Assembly (NCBI RefSeq): GCF_027244095.1
Contig: NC_069669.1
Location: forward strand, 8,706,501 to 8,770,500
DNA length: 64,000 nt
Source of the DNA: Hemicordylus capensis
Lineage: Eukaryota > Chordata > Lepidosauria > Squamata > Cordylidae
Reading direction: 5' to 3'
Part shown: piece by piece, positions 24,101 to 29,837 of the stretch
Numbering within the stretch: position 1 is the first letter of the stretch
How the letters are laid out: each line of letters starts with the position of its first letter
Made by a program: the position numbers and the translations under genes
Notes under the pieces: model-generated
Databases searched by the model: none
What the model saw: the letters and a program-made list of their open reading frames with translations, nothing else
What the model was told of the DNA's origin: nothing

Positions 24101-25237
24101 GACCTGCATGCAAAGCAGATCCTCTGCCACTTTTGGCATCAGCAAGTTTCAGTGAACCCCTGCTAGCTGGGCAGAGAGGCACCTTTTTAACATGGTGGTT
24201 CTCTTGATCTAGCAGGGGGAGAGTATCTGGCCCTATTCACTCCCAGCACAGTTCCTCCAGTGACTCTTGCTGGTGTCTCTCTGATGTTTCTTTTTAGATT
24301 GTGAGCCTTTAAGGGCAGGGGAGTGCATGGGCCGCTTCCAGTCACTTCCGGTCCAGGGAGCAGACGGGACAGCAGGGAGGTACTCTGCCGCCCTGCCAGA
24401 CTGGTTTTGAAGCAAGCGCTGGCGGGGGAAACACGGGTGTGTGTGTAAGGGCACCCTCCCCCATCCTTAAAGTTATCCCCCCCGCCACCTTCCAACGGGC
24501 CCCTGCCGGCTCCGTGCACATCCCTAGGGGACAGGGATCCATCTTGTTTGGTTTTTTTGTCTGTTATTTCTCTATGTAAACCGCTTTGGAAATGTTTGTT
24601 GAAAAGCGGTCTATAAATATTTGTCGTTGTTGATACGGCTCCCTTGACAACCACAACCAAGCGTCCTTATTCCCTATCCTAGCAGAATAGCTGCTGGCCT
24701 TGAGGGAAGGCAACCCTTGTGGCACAGCCAGATGCTGTAAATGTTACACTTGTCCTCTGGTCATAACAAACCACCCACCTGCCTGTTAGACTTTCATCTC
24801 TTTTGGAGGGAGATGAGGGAGAGGAAATAGGAAGGGTGGGTGTGCACCATTCCCCATTCAGCCTTAATTCACCCCACCTCTGTATGTGTTGCTGCCATTC
24901 TAGGTACAAAGCGGATGTGCTGAAGCATCCAAGGCTGTCCTTTGGCTGGGGCACCATCCCAGGTATAGATTTGTTCATTAATTATTTGCCACATGTGAAT
25001 CCCAAAGGTCTCCTCCTCCCTCCCAGAGCTGAGAATGGTAGAACCCAGCCAAACGGATTGATGGTGTCCATTATGATCTCTGTGTTAGATGTTCTGCAGA
25101 GCTATCTGGTCCAAGTGGTGTCGCTGGACTATGAAGAGCAGCCGAATTACGAAGAACTCCGGACGCTCCTGAAGAGGCGCCTTGAGCTGATGAGGACTTC
25201 TGCCTATGACCCGGTAGCTCTCAAGGTTGTCCCCTAG
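5443..25237 (+). CDS. VRK3: VRK3, vaccinia-related kinase 3 (13 coding exons, join)
   Basis: Coding segments: 5443-5462, 8541-8671, 10176-10325, 15688-15834, 17424-17476, 18300-18366, 18455-18539, 19241-19343, 20485-20577, 22103-22235, 23740-23860, 24904-24962, 25089-25237. All introns are GT-AG, all phases agree, and the total is 1311 nt (436 residues; human is 474). Order: N-terminal zinc ribbon with CxxC pairs at residues 12-15 and 26-29, a linker of about 85 residues, then a CK1/VRK kinase fold with Lys166 in SLKL, HGD at 266-268 and DYS at 288-290. Known role of the family: VRK3 is a nuclear pseudokinase in human that binds the phosphatase VHR/DUSP3 and restrains ERK. Here both catalytic Asp positions are kept. 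An alternative start at 5341 would add 34 residues. A further phase-1 exon in the long intron 3 (10326-15687) cannot be excluded. Confidence 0.93.
6010..6269 (-). repeat. Squam1/Sauria-like SINE, split by a hAT element
   Basis: On the minus strand it shows the B-box GGTTCGAATCCCCAC, the CGATATAGGAAGATGCTG body and a GGAGGAGGCAATGGCAAACC segment. It contains a duplicated ATACTCTGGGAAA unit near 6160-6210. Its head continues after 6700, beyond the inserted element. Confidence 0.7.
6270..6692. mobile_element. Non-autonomous hAT-like element inserted in a SINE
   Basis: The left end reads CAGGGGCATAGCAAGG and the right end is the complement of CAGGAGTGTTAT, so the termini are short inverted repeats of hAT type. 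It is flanked by an exact 8-bp duplication CTGCATCA at 6262-6269 and 6693-6700. No transposase frame is visible. The poly-C run at 6318-6330 lies inside. Confidence 0.75.
6722..6985 (-). repeat. Squam1/Sauria-like SINE, nearly full length
   Basis: On the minus strand it runs from the tRNA-like head near 6985 to the Bov-B-like tail (complement of GGTGCCATCAAGTC). The words GCCACTATA flank it at about 6714 and 6975, a likely target duplication. Confidence 0.75.
7060..7185 (+). repeat. L2-like LINE 3' end (GTGATCCCTTTGGGAACAGG type)
   Basis: It contains TTGTGATCCCTTTGGGAACA and GCCATTTTATTAATTTA and ends GAAAAGCGGTACATAAATAT, the typical tail found many times in this window. Confidence 0.6.
7255..7600 (-). 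repeat. Two tandem LINE 3' ends, minus strand
   Basis: Two copies (about 7255-7420 and 7440-7600) carry AAGTGGCTTACATAGAAAA-like and GGGCTCACAGTCTAATAC-like words and the phrase GGGACAGTTG. They are the reverse complement of the tail family at 7060-7185. Confidence 0.55.
8000..8115 (+). repeat. L2-like LINE 3' end
   Basis: It contains ATTGTGAATCTCTTTGGGAC and ends GTTGAAAAGTGGCATATAAA followed by an ATAAATAAATA tail. Confidence 0.6.
8129..8293 (-). mobile_element. Short hAT-like MITE (GTTCCCTCTAA ends)
   Basis: The ends are inverted: GTGGTCCCTCTAA at the left and TTAGAGGGAACACTG at the right. The 8-bp flanks CTCATGAA (8121-8128) and TTCATGAA (8294-8301) differ at one base. The same family is found at 46054-46250 and 56498-56670 on the other strand. 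Confidence 0.7.
8302..8440. mobile_element. Folding hAT-like element with ACTACAACTCCC arms
   Basis: The two arms are inverted copies: AATGTTCCCTCTAAC, GATTCCCAGATG and GACTACAACTCCC at the left, and GAGTTGTAGTC and CATCTGGGAATCC at the right. It starts directly after the MITE at 8129-8293 and shares its GTTCCCTCTAA end. Confidence 0.7.
8541..8671 (+). CDS. VRK3: VRK3 exon 2: zinc ribbon
   Basis: Acceptor TTACTTTTCCAG ends at 8540 and donor GTATGG starts at 8672; entry phase 2, exit phase 1. It encodes NFCPQCGQKVETTFNFCPSC, a two-knuckle zinc ribbon, followed by an acidic linker with IQEEEPMQITPTP. The matching human start is FCPDCGKSIQAAFKFCPYCG, which identifies the gene as VRK3 rather than VRK1 or VRK2. 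Confidence 0.92.
9103..9148. repeat. (TG)n microsatellite
   Basis: About 22 uninterrupted TG units in VRK3 intron 2. It should be length-variable. Confidence 0.95.
9430..9612 (+). repeat. L2-like LINE 3' end
   Basis: It has an AT-rich TTTTAAT run, then CACTGCCCAGAGACGCAGG and GGGCAGCATATAAATATTTT, the tail seen in the L2-like copies at 16450 and 44100. Confidence 0.6.
10176..10325 (+). CDS. VRK3: VRK3 exon 3: linker
   Basis: Acceptor CTTTACCTTACTCAG ends at 10175 and donor GTGAG starts at 10326; phase 1 on both sides. It encodes a lysine-rich, poorly conserved linker (LQRSCAQKKIKIFIPDQEK). Its place in the gene rests on phase, strand and splice borders rather than on similarity to human, where this region is a Ser-Pro-rich nuclear-localisation segment. 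Confidence 0.72.
10685..10870 (-). repeat. LINE 3' end with (TTTGA)n at its tail
   Basis: A (GATTT)n microsatellite at 10690-10732 is followed by TTCTATACTGCCCTTCC, ATGGCTCAGGGCGGTTTACA and CCCCAAAGGGCTCACAATC. This is the reverse complement of the GTGAGCCCTTTGGGGACAG family. Confidence 0.7.
10938..13828 (+). mobile_element. DIRS-type tyrosine-recombinase retrotransposon, fossil
   Basis: Family: DIRS-like, in VRK3 intron 3. The ends are inverted repeats (about 10938-11100 and 13640-13828) that differ at roughly one base in six by eye. An internal complementary region at about 13505-13625 mirrors both outer ends, which is the hallmark of DIRS. Parts recognised: an Arg/Ser/Pro-rich and gag-like part at about 11.1-12.6 kb and a tyrosine-recombinase-like part at about 12.8-13.45 kb (word SARRVSELRAL). 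It is much shorter than a complete DIRS element and looks broken in several places. It is probably old on the scale of the squamate families here. No target duplication was seen, as expected for recombinase insertion. Confidence 0.8.
13888..14088 (-). repeat. tRNA-Ala-headed SINE, minus strand
   Basis: The minus strand shows CTCAGTGGAAAAGCAGC, TTTGCATGCAGAAGGTCCC and then the body CTGACAGCATCTCC. It ends at the tail next to GTAGGAAGCTGCC on the plus strand. Confidence 0.7.
14095..14921 (-). repeat. CR1 LINE, 3' part of ORF2 and 3' UTR (continues after 15325)
   Basis: On the minus strand the frame encodes GLFRLQKRRLQGDM, then TRGHPMKL, KRKYFFTQRIINLWNSLP and a 3' UTR ending GCAGGGCTGTTCTTATGC. 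These are C-terminal CR1 words. It is interrupted by a folding hAT element (14647-14782) and a GC-rich insertion (14922-15325). Confidence 0.8.
14647..14782. mobile_element. Folding hAT-like element (136 bp) inside CR1
   Basis: The ends are CAGGGATTCTCAACG and its inverted partner TTGAGAATTCCTG. The flanks CTGTAGAT (14639-14646) and CTCTAGAT (14783-14790) are an 8-bp duplication with one change. The arms read TTGGACTTCAACTC. Confidence 0.8.
14922..15325. mobile_element. GC-rich insertion in CR1 with a terminal hairpin
   Basis: The CR1 sequence is broken after TTTTATTTTC and resumes near CCCTTCCTAATG. The inserted DNA begins near a perfect hairpin AGCCCGTT-GTAAT-AACGGGCT (14937-14957). Proline- and alanine-rich GC repeats follow, with GTGGCGGC/CCGCCGCCATCGG units appearing at least twice. 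The family is unknown; a Penelope-like or other squamate repeat is possible. Confidence 0.5.
15340..15465 (-). repeat. CR1 remnant joined to a 5S SINE head
   Basis: CR1 words (CTAGCATGGAATTGGCCTTT) run into a minus-strand 5S-SINE head (complement of GCTAAGCAGGGACTGC and of TGGTCTTGTGGTAGTGAGCA). The SINE body is absent. Confidence 0.6.
15688..15834 (+). CDS. VRK3: VRK3 exon 4: start of kinase fold, degenerate glycine loop
   Basis: Acceptor TGTAAAG ends at 15687 and donor GTACGG starts at 15835; phase 1 on both sides. It encodes SRSPKKDRS (basic, a likely nuclear signal) and then GGQILTDQNSKQWKLVKLL and SQRDFGMLYE. The last part lines up with the human degraded glycine loop QTRDNQGILYE and with GQGGFG of active VRKs. 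One loop glycine is kept (DFG of SQRDFG) and the others are lost. Confidence 0.9.
16195..16290 (-). repeat. LINE 3' end fragment
   Basis: It has TGATTGATTGATTTCTATAC, ATGGCTCAGGGCAGTTTACA and an AATAAATAAATAAG stretch; same family as 10685-10870. Confidence 0.6.
16450..16860 (+). repeat. L2-like LINE, C-terminal end of ORF2 and 3' UTR
   Basis: The translated words ITYKALNGLGPGYFQ, then AAPGLWN, then LAAFKKKSLKTHLV are the end of L2/Rex-type ORF2. An AT-rich 3' UTR ends at AATAAATGAATGAATAA. Confidence 0.7.
16895..17345 (-). repeat. L2-like LINE end, minus strand
   Basis: The reverse complement of the family at 16450 and 44100: TTATACTGCCCCAAACCTAC with CTGGGCAGTTTACAAC, then the ORF2 tail complement (GCCTGGGTGAACAGACGTGT) and GAAGGCCCGTCCCCGAGTA. 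Confidence 0.7.
17424..17476 (+). CDS. VRK3: VRK3 exon 5: ATP-lysine strand
   Basis: Acceptor TTTACCCTTTCACAG ends at 17423 and donor GTGAGT starts at 17477; phase 1 to phase 0. It encodes ATTASGASPSKQKYSLKL. The Lys of SLKL (residue 166) aligns with the VAIK lysine of protein kinases and with human VRK3 FSLKL. Confidence 0.9.
17880..18085. repeat. Fragment with SINE/LINE tail GAGCTCCTTGGAGGAAGAGC
   Basis: At 18027-18080 the words GCTCCTTGGAGGAAGAGCAG and GATATAAATGTAAATAAATA match the tail of the GCCAGCGTGG-type SINEs at 52995 and 37900. Confidence 0.55.
18300..18366 (+). CDS. VRK3: VRK3 exon 6: helix C region
   Basis: Acceptor TCCTTTCTTAG ends at 18299 and donor GTACTC starts at 18367; phase 0 to phase 1. 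It encodes DAKDGRLFNEQNFFQRAAKK, nearly identical to human DAKDGRLFNEQNFFQRAAK. Confidence 0.93.
18455..18539 (+). CDS. VRK3: VRK3 exon 7: kinase N-lobe
   Basis: Acceptor CTCCCTTCGCAG ends at 18454 and donor GTGAGG starts at 18540; phase 1 to phase 2. It encodes VEKWKKQHSVPLLGLPTC and then LGFGLHNDKYR, aligning with human VNKWKKLYSTPLLAIPTC and MGFGVHQDKYR. Confidence 0.93.
19241..19343 (+). CDS. VRK3: VRK3 exon 8: hinge and helix D
   Basis: Acceptor TCTGACCAACAG ends at 19240 and donor GTATGG starts at 19344; phase 2 to phase 0. It encodes FLVLSDLGRSLQSILDD and NANKMTEKAALQIAVRL. The hinge FLVL-LGRSLQS matches human FLVLPSLGRSLQS. Confidence 0.93.
19425..19625 (-). repeat. tRNA-headed SINE (GCCAGCGTGG type), older copy
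   Basis: On the plus strand: CCTGCTCTCCCTCCAAGGAG, then CCTGTGAGGTAGGTTAGGCT, CACCCAGTGAGTTTCATGGC and a tRNA-like head end CCAACCGCTACACTGC. It lies right after VRK3 exon 8. Confidence 0.65.
19957..20102. mobile_element. Folding hAT-like element
   Basis: Inverted arms: GTGTCCCCTCGAAC, GATTCCCAGATG and GACTACAACTCCCAGAATCC at the left, matched by GGGATCCTGGGAGTTGTAGT, CATCTGGGAATCC and GTTCGAGGGGACAC at the right. Flanks not clear. Confidence 0.7.
20485..20577 (+). CDS. VRK3: VRK3 exon 9: catalytic loop (HGD kept)
   Basis: Acceptor TTTGCCTTTAG ends at 20484 and donor GTAAGG starts at 20578; phase 0 on both sides. It encodes LDVLEYLHENEYVHGDLA and AENIYVNPADCTQ. The catalytic loop reads VHGDLAAEN, with Asp268 and Asn273 both present. 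From memory, human VRK3 reads VHGNVTAEN, where Asp is replaced by Asn, and active VRK1 reads VHGDIKASN. Confidence 0.93.
20580..22100. other. VRK3 intron 9: CR1 end and unassigned DNA
   Basis: Apart from the CR1 copy at 21105-21565 I see no repeat or exon. 21540-22100 is moderately GC-rich and carries open frames on both strands without splice or codon support. Confidence 0.5.
21105..21565 (-). repeat. CR1 LINE 3' end, minus strand
   Basis: It starts with the tail complement AAGAACATAAGAACAGCCCT and carries the ORF2 end on the minus strand (TRGHPMKLIAGKSRT and KRKYFFTQCITNFWNSLP), as in the copy at 14095. Confidence 0.8.
22103..22235 (+). CDS. VRK3: VRK3 exon 10: DYS magnesium loop and activation segment
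   Basis: Acceptor CTCCGCTCCCAG ends at 22102 and donor GTGAGA starts at 22236; phase 0 to phase 1. It encodes VTLADYSFAFRYCPGGKHV and then REGSRTPHEGTWEFISLDS. The metal-binding Asp of DFG (DYG in VRK1) is kept as Asp288; human VRK3 has Gly there (LAGYGFAFRYC). Confidence 0.93.
22545..22803 (-). repeat. Squam1/Sauria-like SINE, full length
   Basis: Plus-strand reading: tail GTGTGCCATCGAGTCAATTT, GAGCCCTGTGGTTGTCTTTG, the CCCGATATAGGTGTTTCCCA hairpin, B-box complement GGGGATTTGAACCGGCA and the head complement GCTGCGCCACGAGT. Confidence 0.8.
22830..23180 (+). repeat. L2-like LINE 3' end
   Basis: Encodes ERAFSVVAPCLWNSLPSEVR (end of L2-type ORF2), then an AT-rich UTR ending GTAAGCCGCCCAGGGG and a GTCGTCGTCATAG-type repeat tail. 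Confidence 0.7.
23335..23469. mobile_element. Folding hAT-like element (135 bp), exact 8-bp duplication
   Basis: The ends are CAGAGTTTCTTAACC and GGTTAAGAAACCCTG. The flanks are GCCTAGAG on both sides (23327-23334 and 23470-23477). Both arms carry GGACTACAACTCCCAGAATC in one orientation or the other. The arms are almost perfect complements, so the copy is probably young. Confidence 0.88.
23740..23860 (+). CDS. VRK3: VRK3 exon 11: kinase C-lobe
   Basis: Acceptor TGCCCCATTAG ends at 23739 and donor GTGATG starts at 23861 (a weaker but legal donor); phase 1 to phase 2. It encodes APSRRSDLESLGYCLVRWL and CGFLPWSQEQTDPCEIMR. SRRSDLxSLGYC is the typical VRK/CK1 helix F motif. Confidence 0.93.
23970..24140 (-). 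repeat. tRNA-Ala-headed SINE, shortened
   Basis: Plus strand: tail complement GGAACATAGGAAGCTGCC, body CAAGGTTGCAGGCAGG and head complement GGACCTGCATGCAAAGCAGA. Confidence 0.7.
24285..24640 (+). repeat. LINE 3' end split by a MITE (24314-24526)
   Basis: TTTAGATTGTGAGCCTTTAA is interrupted and resumes as GGGGACAGGGATCCATCTTG and GTTGAAAAGCGGTCTATAAA. The insert ends GTGCACATCCCTA, an end also seen near 28510 and 40225. Confidence 0.6.
24904..24962 (+). CDS. VRK3: VRK3 exon 12: kinase C-lobe
   Basis: Acceptor TTGCTGCCATTCTAG ends at 24903 and donor GTATAG starts at 24963; phase 2 to phase 1. It encodes YKADVLKHPRLSFGWGTIP. Similarity to human is weak here (human has a tract with GPCGHWIRPSE), but phases and position fit. 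Confidence 0.82.
25089..25237 (+). CDS. VRK3: VRK3 exon 13: C-terminus and stop
   Basis: Acceptor TCTGTGTTAG ends at 25088; phase 1 entry, TAG stop at 25235-25237. It encodes DVLQSYLVQVVSLDYEEQ and ends TSAYDPVALKVVP, aligned with human LTYEEKPPY and SPYDPIGLPMVP. The protein ends at the same place as human VRK3. Confidence 0.93.
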
Positions 25238-26304
25238 GTAATGCGCTGAGAATGGTTGAAGTCCTTTCCAGCCTCCACCTCTCCCCAATGTTTGTTTATT
25301 TATTATCTTATTTTTCTCCTATTTTTATACTGCCTGATATAGACTTCTCTAGGCGGTGTACAAATAGACCCTAACTAGAGAAGATGGCAGGATTTGTTTT
25401 ATAATTACTGTTATTGTTGTAGTTGTTTGTTCGACAAAATGGACAGCCTTCTCTCCATGGTAGGAACCCACTAGGGCTGTTGCACAACTTAGATGCAGTC
25501 CTAACAGGAAGGACTTAAAATAGCTTCTGGGCAGTAGTGCAGTTCTTCCATTGTTTCCTTTTATTTTATTTTCTTTAAGTCTTTCTTCCCCACAAAAAAG
25601 TAGGGGCAGGGCAGGGGAACAACCTGGAAAAATAGTGGCCCACTAGAAGAGCATAAAGCCAGAACACTTTTAAAAAAGAAAACCAAACTGGTCAATTTCT
25701 CTTTGACTACAAAAATCCCCCCAGCAAGCCTGTCACTTGGAACTGAGCTGGTCAGTTTCACCTCCACCGAGTCGCCAAGCCTGTAAACAAAGTCAGCAAA
25801 TGTTTGTTGCTCTAAGTGTAACTATTTCTCCAGAGATTGTTGCTTCTTAATTAATTGCTTCCTGGAATTCCGTGTTCCCTTAAATGACTGGACAACAATT
25901 TTATACACACTTCCCTGGGAGTAAGCCCTATTGAACTTAGTGGGACTTACTTCTGAGAAGACACCCCCTATTCTTTCAAGAGTGCCATCTCCTCCTTTTT
26001 CATTTCCCTGCTGTTTCAGCCTCTCTTGCACATGCTTTGGCTATAAGGTGGAAAATCACTAAAAGGCTTACCAACTGGGTTGTGCCTCGTCAGAACAGGT
26101 TACATCCCAGAGGCATGGTAGATCCTTGTGAGGCCAGATTTCCGTTCATTTCTTCACTATCGTATAAAGATGTGGATTCAGTTTTAGATTAAGGTTGGCC
26201 CACTCAGGATGTCAATTTTGGTGCACGCACACACACACCCAAAAGCAATGACACACAAAATTATGGCAGCAGTCAGATGCATGTATGCTGTCTAGTTGGG
26301 ATGG

Positions 26305-26353
26305 GGTTGTGGCTCATTGATAGAGCATCTGCTTTGCATGCCGAAGGTCCCAG
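26305..26353 (+). repeat. tRNA-Ala SINE head stacked on a 5S SINE
   Basis: TTGTGGCTCATTGATAGAGC and TTTGCATGCCGAAGGTCCCA form a tRNA-Ala-like head. It stops inside the B-box and passes directly into the 5S head at 26352. Confidence 0.7.
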
Positions 26354-26643
26354 AGGAGAGCTGGTCTTGTGGCAGCAAAGAATGACTTGTCCCTCTAGCT
26401 AAGCAGGGTCCGCCCTGGTTGCATTTGAATGGGAGAACACATGTGAGCACTGTCAGATATTCCCCTCAAGGGGATGGAGCTGCTCTGGGAAGAGCAGAAA
26501 ATTCCCTCCCTGGCAGCATCTCCAGGTAGGGCTGGGAGAGACCCCTGCCTGCAACCTTGGAGAGCCTTCTTCTAGTCAATGGAAATAATACTGAGCAAGA
26601 TGGACCAGTGGTCTGATTCAGTGTAAGGCAGCTTCCTGTGTTC
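26352..26643 (+). repeat. 5S-rRNA-headed SINE
   Basis: AGCTAAGCAGGGTCCGCCCT and GAATGGGAGAACAC match the internal promoter part of vertebrate 5S rRNA. The body and the GGCAGCTTCCTGTGTTC tail follow. Confidence 0.8.
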
Positions 26644-27574
26644 TTCTCAAAGACGGCTCGTACAGATCTCTGCCCTCAGCCAGCTGGCTCTACAGTCCTG
26701 GGCTCTCAGCAAAGTAGGAGGCTGGATATCTTGAATGAGTCGGAGGGTAACCTGCGAATGGTTCACAGTCTGCTTTGTGTTTTCAGTCCGAGAAGTCCAG
26801 CAAAGATGTGATGGAAGATCCACTGAAAAATCCTTGCACTGGAGCAGCTGAGAATGCAGTTTCTGTTGTGTGTTCTTATGACTGATTTCGAGTGGGTGGA
26901 GCCAGAGGGAAGGGGGATTTCTGAGATCTGTTTGTTGTGACATTGTTGTGCTTTTTATAGGCGGAATCTCTCTCCCACTGCATACCTTAACGTGGTCTAG
27001 CTAATTTACTGTAAAGACCAAATTCCCATTGGGAGACAAGGACTTGTGCACTCTTTTAAGAACTGCCTAGCAGCCCTCAGTGTCTCCATGGGTGTGAAGA
27101 ACTGAGCCTAATGAAGGGGGGAGGACCCCCGTTGTTTTTAACATGTCTTCAATACTTTGTTGATTTTTTAATAAACTATTTTCTGGTCAGTTCCCGAAGT
27201 GTACTCTGCTTAGTTCACAGCATCAAAGGTAAACCACTATATCACAATTGTTTAAATCATTTTATCCAGTTTTTATATTGCATTTTAACTTGTGTCCTAG
27301 GAATGCACCTGTCAGGCGGTATAGAAATATGATAGACCAGTAGATAAGCAGGGTTTGGCTCTTCTGTAGAGCTTACTCAGGATCAAGTAACCCTGTTTCC
27401 TCCAGCTTGGCTCACAGAGAGGACAGTTGTGTTCAGCAAAGTTGCTGGGCCCTCAGTTGCCATCTGCTCTGGAGTGGAAGCCACCTCTTTCTCTGTGTTA
27501 GGCTGAAGATAGACGGACATAAGGCTTGTTCACATATTTGGGGGTGGGAAGGAAGGTTGGGCCCAAGCCACCTA

Positions 27575-27812
27575 ATGGGGGAATGACGTGAGCAAGCCAG
27601 ACGTTGCTGGTTCGAATCCCTGCTGGTATGTTCCGCAGACTATGGGAAACACCTATATCGGGCAGCAGCGATATAGGCAGATGCTGAAAGGCATCATCTC
27701 ATACTGCACCGGAGGAGGCAATGGGAAACCCCTCCTGTATTCTGCCAAAGACAACCACCGGGCTCTGTGGTTGCCAGGAGTCGAAACTGACTTGACAGCA
27801 CACTTTAGGAAG
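27575..27812 (+). repeat. Squam1/Sauria-like SINE, full length
   Basis: B-box TGGTTCGAATCCCTGC, body GGGCAGCAGCGATATAGGCA, GATGCTGAAAGGCATC and the tail AGTCGAAACTGACTTGACAG-CACAC that resembles the Bov-B 3' end. Confidence 0.82.
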
Positions 27813-28199
27813 GTTGGAGATCTCCTATCCCATTAGCAGCACACAACTAGAATCTGCTCGGGTCAACAAATCCAGGAAACACGGGATTAAGCCAGGCGTG
27901 GCATCCATTGTTGAATTTCGGAACTGTAAGCCCTGCCCCTCCATGGAAAGTCCACCGAGGCGTAGCATGCCCTCCCAGCATGCTTTGGGCTGCCAGAAGA
28001 CTAGAAAGCTTCATCACATCAGTGGCTGCCTCTGATTGGCCACAAAGGAGCAGGAGGAAAACCTACCCCTGCTGCTGAAGCCACTCCAGGTATCAGGATC
28101 ATAAAGTGCACTTTGCAGAGTGGCATGTCCATGGGTGGCAGCCTGTGTAGCCACAGCTCTCTATTGTCCCGATGCGAGGGAGGGGCTGCTGGGTCCCAG

Positions 28200-28680
28200 T
28201 GGCTGGGTAAACCGAGTGGGTTCACACGAGCAGAGAATCGAGGTAGAGTTTTCCTCTCCTACCTTGGCTAAGAGCCAAGGGTAGGGAAGCTGAGTCATCC
28301 TGCTTTGAGCAACCTGGACTGGGAGGGATTTGAATGGGTTCACACAACCTTGCAAATGTGGGCAGCCCAACTTCTACCCTGATTTTGATGATTGTGTGGA
28401 ACTCCTCACATGTGCAGAGGCCATGTGTATGCCGGCACCATGCGTGGGTTGCTGTGGGGAGCACTGCCATAGCAGGAGGCTGCGGCGTGGAGTGGTGAGC
28501 ACACAGGTAAGGATGTGCACTACTCACATAAAGGTGCCGTTCACCCGCCCCCCAGCGCCACACTCAAACCGCCAAGCTGGTTCATGGGTTGACTGAACCG
28601 GAAATCTGGTTCACCGGACCATGAACCGGTTCATATTCGAACCGGTGCACAAACGACAGTTCGTGTACATCCCAACTATA
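28200..28680. repeat. MITE-like pieces with GTTCACAC and GATGTGCAC words
   Basis: GGGTTCACACGAGCAG at 28218 and GGGTTCACACAACC at 28337 are possible terminal repeats of one element. GGATGTGCACTAC at 28507 and GTGTACATCCCA at 28662 are the possible ends of another, which contains repeated AACCGG words. Assignments are tentative. Confidence 0.4.
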
Positions 28681-29421
28681 TTGCTTGTAGGAGAGCAATC
28701 GAAGGTATAGCTGTCTAAGAGATGAACAGTAAGTGGGTCACCTTTCGTCATTTTAAACTTAGGGTGTTTGTACTGGCAAAGCGCTATTGAGACTTTTCTG
28801 GGCCGTCCCTTTAATTGGAAGCATTAATGGTGGATTGCTCCCCTTACTTCCCGTGGAGGGACCTTTATGCTTCTTTTGTATGGTAAAATAGGAGTGGAAA
28901 ATATTGAAAGAAAAGGAAAATACTGAAAGAAAGCCATTAATTAAAGCCCTGGTAACAGGTAGAGAATAATAAAGAGCCAATTATGGAGCAATTCGCGAAT
29001 GCCACCTTCCCCCTAAACAATTATGGGGCAGAAGCTGGAGGCCTCGAATCAAATTTACTGTGGGCCTTTGCTGAACAGCATTGCCTTCTGAGAAAGCATG
29101 ACAGAAGGATCTTGCATCACAGAGTGGGCATTTTTGGATAAGACGGTGCTCTATTGAGTGCCGTGTGGAATTGCATTTTTAATACTGCTTCTGGCTGGTT
29201 TCAGGAAATCATTTGACTCTGCTCAAGGGCTCCAGTGTGGAAGCAAGAGTAGTCCCAAGGGTTACACCCCTGGAACCAAGGGCGTAACCAGGTAATTCGC
29301 ATACCCCTGGCTAGGTGGCCACCTTGCCACTGTTTCTTCCATGTATCAACATCTCTTTCAAGACAACTGATGGTCTGTATTGGATTCAGCGAAGGATGTT
29401 AAATTATCCTGTTGATAGACA

Positions 29422-29837
29422 CAGGTGGATTACTGCATAGGCAATAGAGGCAGTTGTCTACGGCGGCAAATCATGGGGTTGGGGGAAGTTTAAAAAAAAA
29501 AACTTTTGAAACTGCTGCTGCACAGTGGGCCTTTCTGCCTCCTGGACAATGGCAGAGACGGTGGCGAAAGACCTCCTCACATGGGCCCACTTTCCTCCCA
29601 AATGACACAGGTTGGGCCGTCATTTGGGAAGAAGACGGGCCCATGGGAGGCGGTCTCTCGCTGCCGTCTCCGCCATCCGGAAAGCACCCGACAGGATTTG
29701 GGAGTGCTGCTGTCTCTGTTGTGCTGCTGATGTGCAGTGGCAGTTTTAAAAGTCCCCCCCCCCTCAATTAACTCCCCTCACCTCCCCGTGGCAAATCTTG
29801 GCTGCGTAGGTGTGGCAAAAAGCTTCATCCGCCCCTG
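29422..29837. mobile_element. Non-autonomous hAT-like element, 416 bp
   Basis: Ends CAGGTGGATTACTG and the complement of CAGGGGCGGATGAAG. TTGATAGA lies at 29412-29419 and 29838-29845 (two extra bases at the left). The middle carries GC-rich inverted arms (AAGACCTCCTCACATGGGCC against GGCCCATGGGAGGCGG). Confidence 0.65.

Larger units (their letters stand above)
25238..27195 (+). other. VRK3: Probable VRK3 3' UTR, poly(A) signal at 27170-27175
   Basis: The first plus-strand AATAAA I see after the stop is at 27170-27175, which would make a UTR of about 1.95 kb. It would contain a palindromic squamate repeat fragment near 25915-25965 (GGGAGTAAGCC with its partner GGGACTTACTTCTGAG) and a SINE at 26305-26643. 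The assignment is inferred; transcript data would settle it. Confidence 0.4.
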
